Source of the DNA: Nannizziopsis barbatae
Taxonomy: Eukaryota > Ascomycota > Eurotiomycetes > Onygenales > Nannizziopsiaceae
Direction of reading: 5' to 3'
Assembly (NCBI GenBank): GCA_014964245.1
Contig: JACVYH010000001.1
Location: forward strand, 6,034,001 to 6,098,000
DNA length: 64,000 bases
Every line of letters starts with the position of its first letter. Positions within the stretch are counted from its first letter, which is position 1. The position numbers and the translations under genes are program-made. The notes below the pieces were generated by a model. The model was not told the DNA's origin, did no database searches, and was given only the letters and a program-made list of their open reading frames with translations. Below, piece after piece: positions 33,910 to 46,156 of the stretch.

Positions 33910-36064
33910 TCACTTGGCCACTTTACTCTTCTTCTTCGGCCTTTCCTCTTCGTCTTGGTCGTCTTGATCACCACCCCGTGCGTCACCCATCTCAACGTCA
34001 CTGCCGCTACCACTGCCGCTGCTTTCGTGTTCAGAATCGTATTCTTCAGCAACGTCAGAATCCGATTCCGCCTGGAAGTCCTCATCGACGGATTCTTCGT
34101 CCTCATCAGCTGAGCCTCTATGAGCGCCTGAAACCTCTTCTTCGCTAGACTCCATGAGCTCATCATTGTCCAAAGCTGCAGCAAGAAGAGCGGATGCCTA
34201 AACAGACTCGAATTAGTACTTGATTAGAATTTGCGGGAGTAACAATTTGAAATAGCCCAATCCCTTCTGTACAGATGCAATAAAAACTTACATCCTCAAC
34301 CATTTCATTCTTAAAACGAATATTCTTCGCATCAAAGAAGTGCTCAAGGCCTTGTTGCTCCTCGCTGCCCAAAAGTCAGCTATCAATATAATGTACAGAC
34401 GGGGCAAAAGTTACAAACCGGTTGATATTGCTGAACTGATGCTCCCCGCCGCCTTTGAGCGTTATGGTTATATCGAACGTTCGACTTGTCGAAATCGCGC
34501 CACCAACACGGGACATGGTAATTATGTTGATATTGTCGAGGGGAACATACGTCGCGGGTTTTGGTACAAACATGAAACTCTTGTCAAGGCAGAATAGAAG
34601 ACCTTCGTTCGCCTTGATAGAGCACTTCACGCCGCTGTGGCTGTGATGACTGGAATTTGAGTTAGCATTTCTAGTCCTAGGATGTCTAAAAGACTCGGTG
34701 GGATCTGAAGAAGAAAAGGCTTTGTGGCGGTACTGAATGGTTGCTGACCTAGAAAAGTCCTTGGATGGCATGATGATTTTCTTTCCGGAAAGTCCTCGGA
34801 ATACTTTTGTTATCACTTGGTGAATCGGTTCCTCGTAATGCGCTTGCAGTTTGTCCTTGTATCGGGTTTCAAGTAGCTCGCTGATCAAAGTTAGCCTGCG
34901 TGCAAAGTCCTTCTAGTGAAGGAGGATAGTACTCAGTCATATTCAGATCAAGATTGTATTCGTCGTCCAGTTTTAACTGCATGACAAGGAATGGGTATCG
35001 AGTTTGTCCCTGTCTCAACGGAGGATCCAATCCGATCACAGCCAACGTATGCGTGTCGTCATTTTTAGGCAACAGAAAGAATTTCTTAATTGATTGGTAT
35101 TGGATTTTATAGTCGTATGTTTTGCCACGTAGTCGAAGCGAATTTTCGTACATATCGATATCGAACCGACCTCTGGAAAGTTGTGAGTATAACAAAGAAA
35201 GTGAATGTGCGAGTGTACCCCATACCTAGGTGTGAGATGGAGTATATCTGGGAACGTGGCAAATGTGTCTCCGGCAACTTCTCCGATCTCTGCTTTCTCC
35301 ATTAAGGTCTCATAGAAGAGGTTTGCAGCATTCTGTTCCTCGGGCTCCTCGCCATCAACACTCTTTTCATCGCCATCGACTTGATCTTTAACCGCGATAC
35401 CAGGGATATAGAATCTCATTTCGACTAGCTCATCTCTCCCAGCCGCTGCCTTTTGTCCACGATTCTTAGAGCCGTTGACACCATTAGGAGCACCATCGGC
35501 CGCAAGAGAGAACTCAACCGCAACTTCATTTCGGCCAGCCAAGTTGGTATTCGAAATCTCCGAGTAAGGAACTTCGAATGCGGGTCTGTTTTGAACGTTG
35601 AACGATAGTTCTGCCTTGCCAAAATCTGCCTTTCCCCAATTCCATCCTCGCAAAGCGTGTTCTCGATTTTCAAGGTTGACGCCGTACCACAGTTTGAAGG
35701 CTTTACTAGCCCGCTCAAGATCCTACCATTGGAAAGGATTTAGTTAATAACCAAAGTACAAAGCAGAAGCATATGGTACGCACTTCTTGCTCAAACCCGT
35801 CTAGCTGGATAACGCCGCCGGTTCGTGGCAGAATCTTCAACTCATAACCTTTAGCTGCACGACTCCATTGAGCGGCTCCAACATTGCTCTTATCCAATGT
35901 GAAGGTATCTCCTCCGCCGGATGGTTTCCAGCCTAAGCCGCTTTCGGCGAGTTTGCATTTGCCCGGTTGTTTGGAAAGGTCCAGGTAAATGTTTTCGAAG
36001 CTCTCCCTACTACGTGTTAGTGGACTTGTGGAGAGGAAAGGCAGAGGCGATGATTGGCATACAT
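33910..36064 (-). CDS. pob3: FACT complex subunit Pob3 (SSRP1 without HMG box)
   Basis: Eight coding exons on the minus strand: 36063-36064, 35784-36006, 35226-35722, 34933-35172, 34749-34880, 34419-34649, 34292-34364 and 33910-34197; 561 residues. The start codon is split AT|G by a 56-nt intron; splicing yields MESFENIYLDLSKQPGKCK, the family N-terminus. Other joins restore HLTPR/GRFDIDMY, NMTDELLETRYKDKLQ and DFSSHHSHSGVKCSIKANEG. Domains: N-terminal dimerisation PH-like region, double PH middle domain (to about 470) and a very acidic Ser/Asp/Glu tail ending KKKSKVAK. There is no HMG box, as usual for fungal Pob3. With Spt16 it chaperones H2A-H2B and H3-H4 during transcription and replication. 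It is divergent from rax2. Confidence 0.95.
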
Positions 36065-37654
36065 GATGGAGACGTCTGTAACTAAGCAAACCTCAAGATA
36101 GAGTGATTGGTGGGATTGACGCGCTTAGAATAAGCTGATCCAAAACGGCCGCCAAAGTGAGAGGAAGGATAGGTCAAATGCGAAAAAGTGCAAGTTTTTG
36201 AAGCTCTGCTGAATGTCGCGAGATTGGAAGCTCCATCGCGTCGAAAAGCACTTTATTTACCAAGGTTTACTCCGTACGCTAATCAGGAAACGAAGAATCG
36301 GATAAACTAAACCCCGAGCTAGTCATGCTGACTAACATAGTGGGTTCGAAAGATATTACGTAAACTAGGCACGTGATACATATGCGTGGGAGGAAATTCA
36401 TCATTTGCTGCGAACCAGTGACAAGAGGATTTTAGCTCGACGCAATGAAGCCCAATTAATATGATTTTACGCTTCATTTCAAGATGCAAGCTACATGCTG
36501 CATGCTGCAAATGTGGCTTGTAATCTGAAATTTTCCGTACTCGGTAAGGGAGCGTTTCAATCAGGCTGCCTCGCTCATCAGATCTCAGTTTCTCTCTCTG
36601 AATGATGAATCCTTCGGAATTGGGTAAAGATCCGCCAAAATTCTGGCATGAACGCATGAACCGATTCTTCCGTAGTCGTATGGAATGATGGAAGTGAGCA
36701 GTCCGATTCTCCGAAAGGATCCTGGTCTTAGGTTGGCGTAAACTTTCATCCATGCAAGGATGAGATATTATATTTTAGCAGACGAGACAAAGTCTTACAA
36801 TTCTCCTCACCTTTCATTAGCCTAAAACAGGCGAGTCTGCTATTCTTTCTTTGAGGCTGGAGAGACTGCAGGGTGTTGCTTTGTTCACCTGCATGCCAAT
36901 GATACCCGGTGTGCTGTCTTCTTGGTCAGGTCAGGTATTAATATTATTGCTGGATGACGACCAGGATGGAGAGATGGATTCACAATGCGACCAATCCATG
37001 GACTGGACGGCCCGCAGCCAAACTGTATTGGGACACATCGTGACCCGCATAATTAATCCTCCGGCTCCGCCGTCCCGCGCTAAGCCGGCGCTAAATCCTA
37101 ATACCAGACAATACAGCCAATTACCTCTACATTTCAGCTGACTAATCACTAGGACCGCCCTAAAATCTCACCCCTGGCGGTACCTGAAAGCCTGTTCGCC
37201 CGACAAATTCAAACGGTCGTCACGTTGTCTGCGTATGTGGATTACGTTCCCCATACCATCCCCCTTGTAAAATTCGCTTTAGCCCGCTTCCCAGGGAGTT
37301 CGAACCGCCCCTGACTGACTTGCTCTGTATCAGTGAACTTCCAGAGGGAACATCCCGTCTCTCCCAATCATGGTTGTCCTGTGCACTGCAATTTCCAGAG
37401 CTTCATCTGCCTGAGGTTCGTTCGCTCTCTATTAATTCCCCCTCACTCTCTTTTTTCACTATTTTTCTTCTGAGTAAAATCAGGTCTTTATTTTATTCTT
37501 CTATATGCTTGTTTAATCTCACACTCCTTTCTTCTATTTCAATCCTTATTTTTTTCGCGTCATGTTTGACTGCTTCTCCTGCACAGCCTCCAGCTTCTCG
37601 CTTCTCAACTAAACCAGTACGGATTGAACCACCAATACCATCCTAGCCAGGACA
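36065..37654. other. Divergent promoter region of pob3 and rax2
   Basis: A 1.6-kb gap with one exact TACTCCGTA at 36268. The 3' third becomes C/T-rich (about 37400-37560) before rax2. No gene is seen. Two candidate upstream ORFs precede rax2. Confidence 0.5.
37370..37612 (+). promoter_or_regulatory. Candidate upstream ORFs of rax2
   Basis: Short AUG frames at 37370-37414 (14 residues) and 37562-37612 (16 residues) end before the rax2 start at 37655. Whether they are in the mRNA depends on the transcription start, which is not visible. Confidence 0.3.
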
Positions 37655-40600
37655 ATGAGGTTTTCCTCACTGGTTCCGGCTGGGGATGCTTCCATCATAC
37701 TTCCTCTGCTGCTCCTCTCACCGGTGCAGGCCACCTTGTTTACACCAGTACCTCAACCGAAGCTCGACCTGAGTTCTCTAGGACGGATTGCTCTGACAGG
37801 AAATTTCGATGCCATCTCGTTATTTGCGTACCAACAACAGCGAGATAAAGGTATCTACAATGGCTCGCAGTCCCAGTCGCTCATCGCTCCCTTACCGAAT
37901 GGAGACCTTGCGCCCATCTCCTCTGCCGATGCCGATATTTTCACTATGTGTCCGATGAGATCACGAGATGGCTCGCTGTCGAATATTGTTGTTGGTGGAA
38001 ATTTTACCAGTCTAGGAGGAACCAAGTCTCAATCGCTCGCGCTTTTCGACCCTCGATCGGGGCAGGTGTCGACAATTCCGGATTTATCTGGCCAGGTCTT
38101 CGCATTATTGTGCGATTCGGATAAAGTATATGTGGGTGGTGATTTCAGGAGGCCGAATTCTTCGAATGCCGTTTCCTGGTCTCGAGATTCTGGTATCGCT
38201 AATCTTCCATTCGGTGGTTTCAATGGACCTGTTTCGTCAATTGTCAAAGGCTCGGGCGACCGCATCATATTCGGAGGCTCCTTTGACGGCCTCGGAAACA
38301 CCACGACTCCGTCCCAAAAAGACCAACAGATAATTAATCTCCAATCAGCAGAGATTACCTCCGGCGGCAGCACTACTACACCTGGCTTCGAGAACCCAAG
38401 AAATGCCGTTTGCCAGTCTGCGAAACGAGATGGCCCCGGCACCACATGGCTTCTAGCGGACAGACAGCTTGGTTTCTGGAACGCGAAGATGAAATTTGGT
38501 TATCAGCCCACTAAATTACGGATTTGGAATACTCATTTCGAAGGACGAGGAACAAAGACGTTTCGATTCGTCGCGTTACCTGATACGGGAATTTTAAACA
38601 TGACCTACACCGACCCCGAAACTGGTAAAGAAGTGTCATGTGACGCCAATTGTCCACTCTCCGACAACCCAGCCGAGGAATTCCGTGATTTTCATTTTGT
38701 CAATGTCATAGGCATGAATGGCTTCCAATTAAGGATTCTGGAGTTTTACGGTCAGGGTGGAGGACTGAACGGTGTTGAGCTTTTCCAAGATGGTAAGTTG
38801 ACCTAATTGAAAGGGCATGCTCACCTACTTATCTATTTTACTTCAGATATCTATGCGTATGCCGTCAACGATTTCAATGAACCCACATGTGCCAACCTTC
38901 GCTTCCCTTCCAATTCTAAGCAACAAGGAGCTTGGACTGTTAGTCCTGCAGTTGACACCTCAGCACAATATTTGAGTGCACGTGTTAGCGCTCCAACAAT
39001 CCCCAATACATTTGTTAAATTCGAAGCAGATATCAAACAGTCTGGTAATTATTCCGTGACAATATACACACCAGGCTGTATTCAAGATGGCACTTGTGCA
39101 ACAAGAGGTGTGGTTAATGTGACCGCAAGGTTCACAGCACAAGATAAAAATCCTGTTCAAGCCCTTATACACCAGACCAATAATTTCGACAAATATGACC
39201 AAATACATTTTGGACGTGTTGATGCCGCAAGCTCAAATTTCCGCCCTGAAGTGACCCTTCAAGCAGAGATCGGCCAAGGTGATATCAATATTGTCGCGTC
39301 CCGAGTCAGATTCGAACTCTTGGCTTCAACTGGAGGTCTCAATGGCTTATATGAATACAACCCAAAGGATTCCCAGCCTAGCACCAATCTTACTTCGTCC
39401 CCTATCAATAAAGCTGGCACCGACCTGGAGCAGGGAGCGCAAGTGAAGGTTCTGACGCAGAAGGATAATCTTCTTTTCATTGGCGGCAATTTTTCAAGTT
39501 CATCAGTCCGAAACGTGATGAAAATTGAGGATGGTCGCACTTCCAGCCTACCGGGTGATGGTATGAATGCTGCGGTTACCTCGATGCTTTTGCTTGACAA
39601 TACCCTTTATATGGGAGGAAATTTTACAAATCTTGTAAAAGGCGGCCAGGATGGATTGAAATTCGTAGCGGCGTACTCAATTCCGGACAATACTTGGACG
39701 CCATTAGGATCGGGGGTCAATGGACTTGTACGGTCTCTTGTGCAATTTCCGGTGAATGTCTCATCCAGCAAAATAGAGAATGCTCTTGCGGTCAGCGGCG
39801 ACTTCTCCCAAATAGAGGCATCCGACGGTCGTCGACCGATACCAGCCAAAGGATTTGCGGTCTGGGTGCCCTCGCAGAAGAAATGGTTGCAGGAGCTCAA
39901 CATTAACCAAATGGCATACGCAGGTCAACTGACGGCTTCCATTATTTCTGGCAACGAGACTACTCTTGCTGGAAACCTTGCATCTGGCGGTATTTCATCT
40001 CATGGCGCTGTTTCATTAACGGATCGAAATGGACTTGCTCTCCAAGCATTACCGGTCAAAATCGAACAATCACCTGCAAACCCCCGGCGGAAAAGGGCTC
40101 TTCTTGATGAAAACGGCTCTCAATCTGTCACTACAGGTGTTTTTGACAAAAACGGTGGACGGAATCTTACGATATTGGCAGGACATTTCACAGCTTTGGC
40201 ATCCGACGATTCAACAATTCAAAATGTCCTTTTGATCAATGGCGCGGATGGCGATAAAGTAACCGGCCTCGCCTCAGGAATCGATCCTAACTCGACCATC
40301 TTGACTGCTGCAGTTCAAGATGATGCTCTATATCTCGGCGGTAGAATTATGGGTCGGATCAATTCTGCCAACGTATCGGGGTTTGCTGTTTACAACCTTG
40401 CGAATAAACAGTTTCCCACACAGCCAGGTGTCTTAGTCGGAGATGGTCAACCAGTCGTGAATACCATAGCTCCTCGCCGTGGAACCGACGAGATTTACGT
40501 TGGAGGGGAGTTTATCTCTGCCGGCTCCTTGCCTTGCCCTGGCATCTGCTTTTTGAAATCCGGCGGTTCTCAGTGGGTCAGACCTGGACTAAGTCTTTCA

Positions 40601-41429
40601 GGAAGTGTATCGGCTTTGATATGGGCTACAGGGGACAAACTTTTTGCCGCAGGGAACATGACTGTTGGTGGGAACCGAACTACAATTGCTACGTACGATG
40701 CCAGATCGCAAGTCTGGTCAACGATCAATGGAAAGTCCGCCCATTTGATGACGGGACCCGTCACAGCCCTCGGACTTGCGACAGCTGATGGTTCGCGCTT
40801 CTATGTAGCTGGAAAATCTCCTACGGGCTCTACCTTCCTCCTCTATTTCGACGGCAATGAATATGTATCTATCGGTTCTCTTTTCGGTGAACAAACAACC
40901 ATTAAGGGTGTCCAAGCTCTCCCGCTTCGTCAAAATCACGAAAAGACGAAAACTATCGATAGCGGCCAGGTGTTGCTTCTAACTGGTCAAATCCAATTAA
41001 CCAAATATGGAATAGTTTCCGGGGCAATCTATAATGGCACGACAGCGGAACCTTTTATCTTGTCCAGTACATCGGATGGGAAACACGGTAGCATCAATGG
41101 ATTATTTACAGAAAATACGATTCCATTGACCGGCAGACGTAAGTCCTAGTTGAAATCTAGCTTGAGAGATCACTACTAACGATTCTTTGATATCTTTAGG
41201 CCAACCTCGCTCAAAAGGCATTGTCGTCCTCATCTCATTCTGCATTGCTTTGGCCTGTATATTCCTAATCGTTCTCATTGGCATCATTCTTGGCCGAATT
41301 CGGCGTCACCGACAAGGATACATCCGTGCTCCGCAAGGCATGGACCGAAAACCGGATCTCAGACGTCTACCGCCCGAATACCTTTTAGACTCTCTTCGAC
41401 AACGAGCACCGGGTGTTCCTGCGATCTGA
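37655..41429 (+). CDS. rax2: Rax2, polarity landmark membrane glycoprotein
   Basis: Three exons: 37655-38792, 38847-41138 and 41200-41429, giving 1219 residues. An N-terminal signal segment (ASIILPLLLLSPVQA) is followed by the family block FTPVPQPKLDLSSLGRIALTG. The large extracellular part contains repeated kelch-like turns of the type VGGNFTSLGG, YVGGDFRRPNSSN, FIGGNFSSSS and YMGGNFTNL, with many N-x-S/T sites. Exon 3 gives one transmembrane helix (about 1148-1172, VVLISFCIALACIFLIVLIGIIL) and a short basic cytosolic tail (GRIRRHRQGY). The first intron joins FQD to DIYAYAVNDFNEPTC. Rax2 partners Rax1 in yeast bud-site selection and marks polarity or septation sites in hyphae. It is about 1.6 kb from the divergent pob3. 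Confidence 0.94.
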
Positions 41430-42323
41430 TTTCACCCACGATACTCGATACTATTCTTCCTTCTCTTTCCTATCGGTTAATACATAGCGGAAAATCGGCG
41501 TTCGGTGGGGCGATAAATACCCATGTACCCTTTCTCGGTCGGTTCTTTTTAAGGAGTTTTTTGTTTTCACTATCCCATAACCGAATTGTCCACTGGATCT
41601 TTTCTCTAGTCACGATTTTACTTCTTTTTTTTTTCTCTCTAGGAAGTTTGGCCTCCATCTTGGCCTAGAAGTCAGTCCCTCATATGAATAATTTTCTCCT
41701 CCTCTATCTATTTCATTTTCCTGGTCATTGGCGGGATGCATATGGCTTTTGAAAAAAGAAGAGGTTCTTGTGTCATTTAATAATCCTCTTTCTTCGGAGT
41801 TGCTTTGCATAAATTTGCGGGACCGTTGTGCTGGGCATATTCGTCCTGGTGTCAATAAGCCGGATATTTAGCTAAGGACCATGTTTTGATCGATAGTACT
41901 CCGTAATGACAGGTGTAATTGAGTCGTGATCTTAATACATTTAATCCGGATTCTGATATCTGAGCGCACCATAGGTACCAAGGTCTTCCAGCTGTGAACC
42001 GGAGCTTCATTTGACTTCACTCGATCCTTGGTTCCCGAGAAAAACGGGCGTTAGCGGGGAGCGCGATCGAAGCAAAGGTTGCCTTCTCGCCTCCCAAGCG
42101 GCTTTCTAGACCACTGGCGTTATTCGTCTGGTTTACCCATTACTCACTATAAAAATCTGATGAACATGATGCTTATACCATCAAGATATCAGACCAGAGC
42201 TCATTTTACCCTCACAGGGTTTCCATACAGACGAGAAATCGTGATCTCAGCTTAGCCGCCGGGCGTAGTCAACCCCACGATACAAACCCCATGTTGCCTC
42301 CCTTCACGACTATCTAGGCCGGA
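41430..42323. other. Intergenic region between rax2 and Zn2Cys6 gene
   Basis: The T-rich first part is the probable rax2 3' UTR. One exact TACTCCGTA is at 41897. The remainder should be promoter of the downstream Zn2Cys6 gene. Confidence 0.5.
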
Positions 42324-44803
42324 ATGCGCTCGAGAACAGGCTGGTGAGTTCGGACAAAAACACATAATTCACTTAGGCACCAAAGTAGCAGATCATGGAG
42401 CTGTATGGGTGTATGACTGATCTTTCTTTGATTGGTTTCTAGTCTGACCTGCCGTGCCCGCAAGCTAAAATGCGACGAACAGAAGCCCCAATGCTCTCAA
42501 TGCTTGAAGGCCTCGAGGGAGTGCAAACCAAGTGAGGGTATCGTGTTTCGCCATCAACAAAATGCGTCCATGAACCGTGAAGGCGGCGAGGATCGGGAAG
42601 TTCTGAAAGGCTTCTATTCCTATAAAGACACTTTTGATAAGGATAGTGTGTGGTTGGATATCCCGAAGCAGGGTATGCGAGACCGGCCTTTCCGGAATTC
42701 TGACTGCAGTATACCTCGGAGCTGATACAGTCGACTGCATAGTGACATTTATCGACGTTACAAACCCATATGCTGAAGAGGACGATTATGAGTCTACATT
42801 ACCACGACCAGAGACGCCGCCGACACTTCACCTTCCACCTCCTTGGGGCCACGAAAGTTCGATTCAACCGAGCTATCCAGCGGAGGTAGGGACTCATGGC
42901 TTGGAAGCTCTATCCGCGGCTGCTACGGCAGATACGTATGCGCTCCAGCATCGACCCACAACTGCTGCGGCACCAGTAGCTATATATGACCCATTTAGTA
43001 GTGCTAGCTACTCTCAGGCGAATACTCGACATCTGCCTGAATCGGTAACTCATCATGATGAACCAAGGCCCGCCATAACTAACCATTCTCTGTCTCCGTC
43101 CATGTCAGTCGAATCTAACAATAACATCAATTTTCTTCTAAACCCGCCCATGGGAATGTCCCCATCAATTGACCCGACCCTTTATCCCCCGACAGACCGC
43201 GGAGGATGGTCTCGTCAGGTAGGATACTCTAGATCAAAATGGGAGATGGAAGTGGAAACCGGGCACGAGATTGCGTTTCTGCTTCGCCACTTTTCGGAGT
43301 CTCCTGGACAGTGGTATGTACACTTTTTCCTACTTTGATCGGTCTAGTAGATGTTAAATCGTGACTCTAGGATGGACCTGTTTGATCGGTGCTCGTATTT
43401 TGCATCTTATGTCCCTGTCAAAGCGGTTACAAATCCCCTTCTCAAGTATGCGGCTTGTGCTTATGCTGCAAAGCAGCTAGGTAGAGTCCGCGGGAAGAAG
43501 GGTAGTATCGGCGGTGTTTGCAATAGACCTGCAAAAATGGAACTTTGCCCAGGTGGCGAACACATTGACTGGTACTTTCGCGCAGCCAAATATTATGAAA
43601 AGGCCATTCGACTGCTGATGGAAGCTTTGCAGCATCGTGGCCAGGCTCTACCTATCGATACTGTAGAGGGACTAGAACAATGGCAAGCCGCAGAATTGTG
43701 CAATGAAGTTGAGAATGGCCATCTCAAGCGACGCAGAAGATCGTCGAACAGTGGATTTTCTGGTGCGAAATCAGACGAGGTGCTAGCTGCCACGGCTATA
43801 TTATCAGTATATGAATTTCTCGACGCGACAGGTCCTGCATGGGATCGACATTTGAGTGGAGTTAAATCCTTGTTAGATATCGCGGAAGTCGGAATAATGC
43901 CCCTTGAGAAAGGTCTATCATCGAACGGAAATCGAAACCCTGTACCTTGCCTGCCTAAGCCCGGCTATTCAAAAGCAAGGAAAGCTACTTTCTGGAATTT
44001 TGCCAGGCAAGATTACCTTTCAGCCTGTAAGGCCTACCGGACTTCCCCTTTTTTGTTTAAGAAGCTAAAACCTTCTAGATATCAATAAATGCAGGTGCCG
44101 GCTAGACATGGATGACTTATACCTTTGGCGGGAAGCCGGCCTCATTCTGGACGAAATGGGCTTTGTTCAACCGAGCATTAACCTTACATCTCAATCAGAG
44201 AGCAATGAGCCCATGATGGAAGACATGATCTCAAATGCCCTGGTATGGCTCTCTTCGAAAATCGTGAACCTGTTGGCTTCAAGTGGCGCCGGCACCCACC
44301 CACCAGATCAGGCTACGGCCTCACAATGGCGACAGGTGCGTACAGAGGTGGACGCATGGTACAATCGCCTGCCAGACACCTTTAAACCGTGTGCGAGAGT
44401 TGACTACTCTTTTCAATCCAAAACGAACCAAGAACCTTTCCAGGAAATTTGGTATAGCACTGCGACCTGTGCAGCAGCAATGCAGCATTACCATATGGCT
44501 CGGATTTTACTACTTACCAATGCACCATATCAACCAGACGCTTTCCATCAGTCAATACACGCAGAGATACTGCACCATTGTCATGAAATATGCGGCATTT
44601 CGTTGTCTCGGCCAGATGCTTCTGTGCGAATCAATTCTGTCCAGCCATTATTTCTCAGTGGCCAATATCTTTCTAACAGTCGGGAGAGAACCGTCGTCCT
44701 ACACTTACTCAGGGGCATTGAAAACGATCTTGGCTGGGCCACTGGATACCGTGTTGAGCAGTTGCTCAAACAATGGGGATGGGACCACAATGCTCTATTT
44801 TAG
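42324..44803 (+). CDS. Zn2Cys6 fungal transcription factor
   Basis: Five exons: 42324-42343, 42443-42672, 42731-43313, 43371-44026 and 44079-44803, giving about 737 residues. The 20-nt first exon supplies MRSRTGC, so the finger's first cysteine codon is split by intron 1; the finger reads CLTCRARKLKCDEQKPQCSQC with a final C (2-6-6-2-6). Other joins give DIPKQVDCIVTFIDVTNPYAEED, ESPGQWMDLFDRCSYF and DYLSAYINKCRCRLDMDDLYLWREAGL, each a recognised block of this subfamily. A Ser/Pro/Thr-rich linker (about 110-250) separates the finger from the Fungal_trans region. The C-terminus ends LEQL-like VEQLLKQWGWDHNALF. A nuclear regulator with unknown target genes. Neighbours give no pathway hint. Confidence 0.85.
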
Positions 44804-46156
44804 ATCTAAAACTGACCTGAATCCAAATCCGGATCCAATGATGGCGTCTGACTGCTAACTTCCGTTCAGACTATTCTGTGGAAAACCGAATCTCAAGTGT
44901 GCTCGATTTGAGGATCATGTGTTCTACCGAGACCTAATGGACCTTTTGGACTAGCTAGGCAACGCACCTCTTAGAATGGATGCACGCATCGTACAGGACA
45001 TGCTCCCTTCAGTCGCTGGGAAACCACACTCGTATGAAATGCAGTGGGTTAGTATTGTACATACATACATCCATACACGAATACCGCTTGAACCGGCGCC
45101 TGAAAAGGAACAACCCGATCCGCATCCTATTCGGTTTCTCGACAGTACTCTACCGATGAAAATAACGCTTAACTGATCGGTTCCTAAAGGAACTCTATAG
45201 AAGTTTCGCATGTCTATGGGCCTGAAAGATCCACTCGGAGTATGCCCGATGCTGCCTGGAGCGACATTAGAAGGAATTGGATTACGGAGTCATTTAAAGC
45301 ATTGCAGGCGGAAACCACAGACGCTAGAAATCCCAAAGCGTTGTGAGAGAAGGAGCGCTCCTGATAGAAACTTATACGCCTGGTGGAGTCCCATTCTCAT
45401 ACCTCAATGTTTCTTAGCTCCCTGGAGAGAGAAATATCTACTCCATGCCCTAAATAATATGTGGCTATGCTGGTAGCCATAACTCTAGTTAATCAATCAA
45501 TCACAAAAAGAAATTTCTGCTCTCAGAGATACAGCGGAAAACCTTTCTCGATACCCGGTTTCTTCAGCCAAAATGTTGTTTGAACCCTTAAACTGCCCTT
45601 CATAATCTTCTAGTTCTAAATAAGACCTCAAGATTCTAAGTGTGTGTATCGAGTTTAAAGTGATTTTAACGCAGTAGTAAAGAGCGTTTGAGCATTGATA
45701 TTCAGGATGGCTAAGGGCTGACCTCGACAACAATGTTCACAACCCTTGTGCTAGGCCCCTAAACCAATCCTTAACCTGCCCTAAATAGCCTCCTAATGAA
45801 ATACCTTGGGTGTAAGAGCATTCATCGGCTATAAGTGGGATTAGCAACAGCGATAGTTGGCATTCTCGGCCGGTAAAGAGAAATAGATATGTCCCTTTAG
45901 CTATACTAGCAATCTAGGTAAAGCCTCATGCGCGGCCTACAGAGATCCTTAGAAAGTCTTACAAGAAAGGAAAAGAAGGGACAAACTGAAACATGAAAAA
46001 GGTCCAAAACAGCACTTGGTTAGATTTCCTCGTTAAGGGTTCACCTTCGGCCCTACTGGCTATATCTGCCCCAAAAAAACACCGTGCTCCCCAAAAATAT
46101 CATTCATGAATCCCAATATGCTCTACTTTGGCGGAGCGGATGGCCTTTTGAGCCTG
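44804..46156. other. Convergent intergenic region
   Basis: It lies between the stops of the Zn2Cys6 gene and the kinase gene. A short CATA repeat occurs near 45059-45071. No gene, tRNA or long repeat is recognisable. Confidence 0.5.

Noticed and set aside
34850..34935. Apparent frameshift in pob3 between EYYPPSLEGL and ISELLETRYKDK
   Set aside because: A 52-nt GTACTA...CAG intron (34881-34932) with a GCTAAC branch site joins NMTD to ELLETRYKDK in frame, matching the family; no frameshift is needed.
37285..37315. GAGTTCGAACC, possible tRNA T-loop
   Set aside because: No matching acceptor, anticodon or D arm can be drawn around it.
43988..44103. Acceptor at GCAG|GTGCCGG for the last intron of the third Zn2Cys6 gene
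   Set aside because: It gives an immediate stop; the earlier TTCTAG acceptor restores DYLSAYINKCRCRLD.
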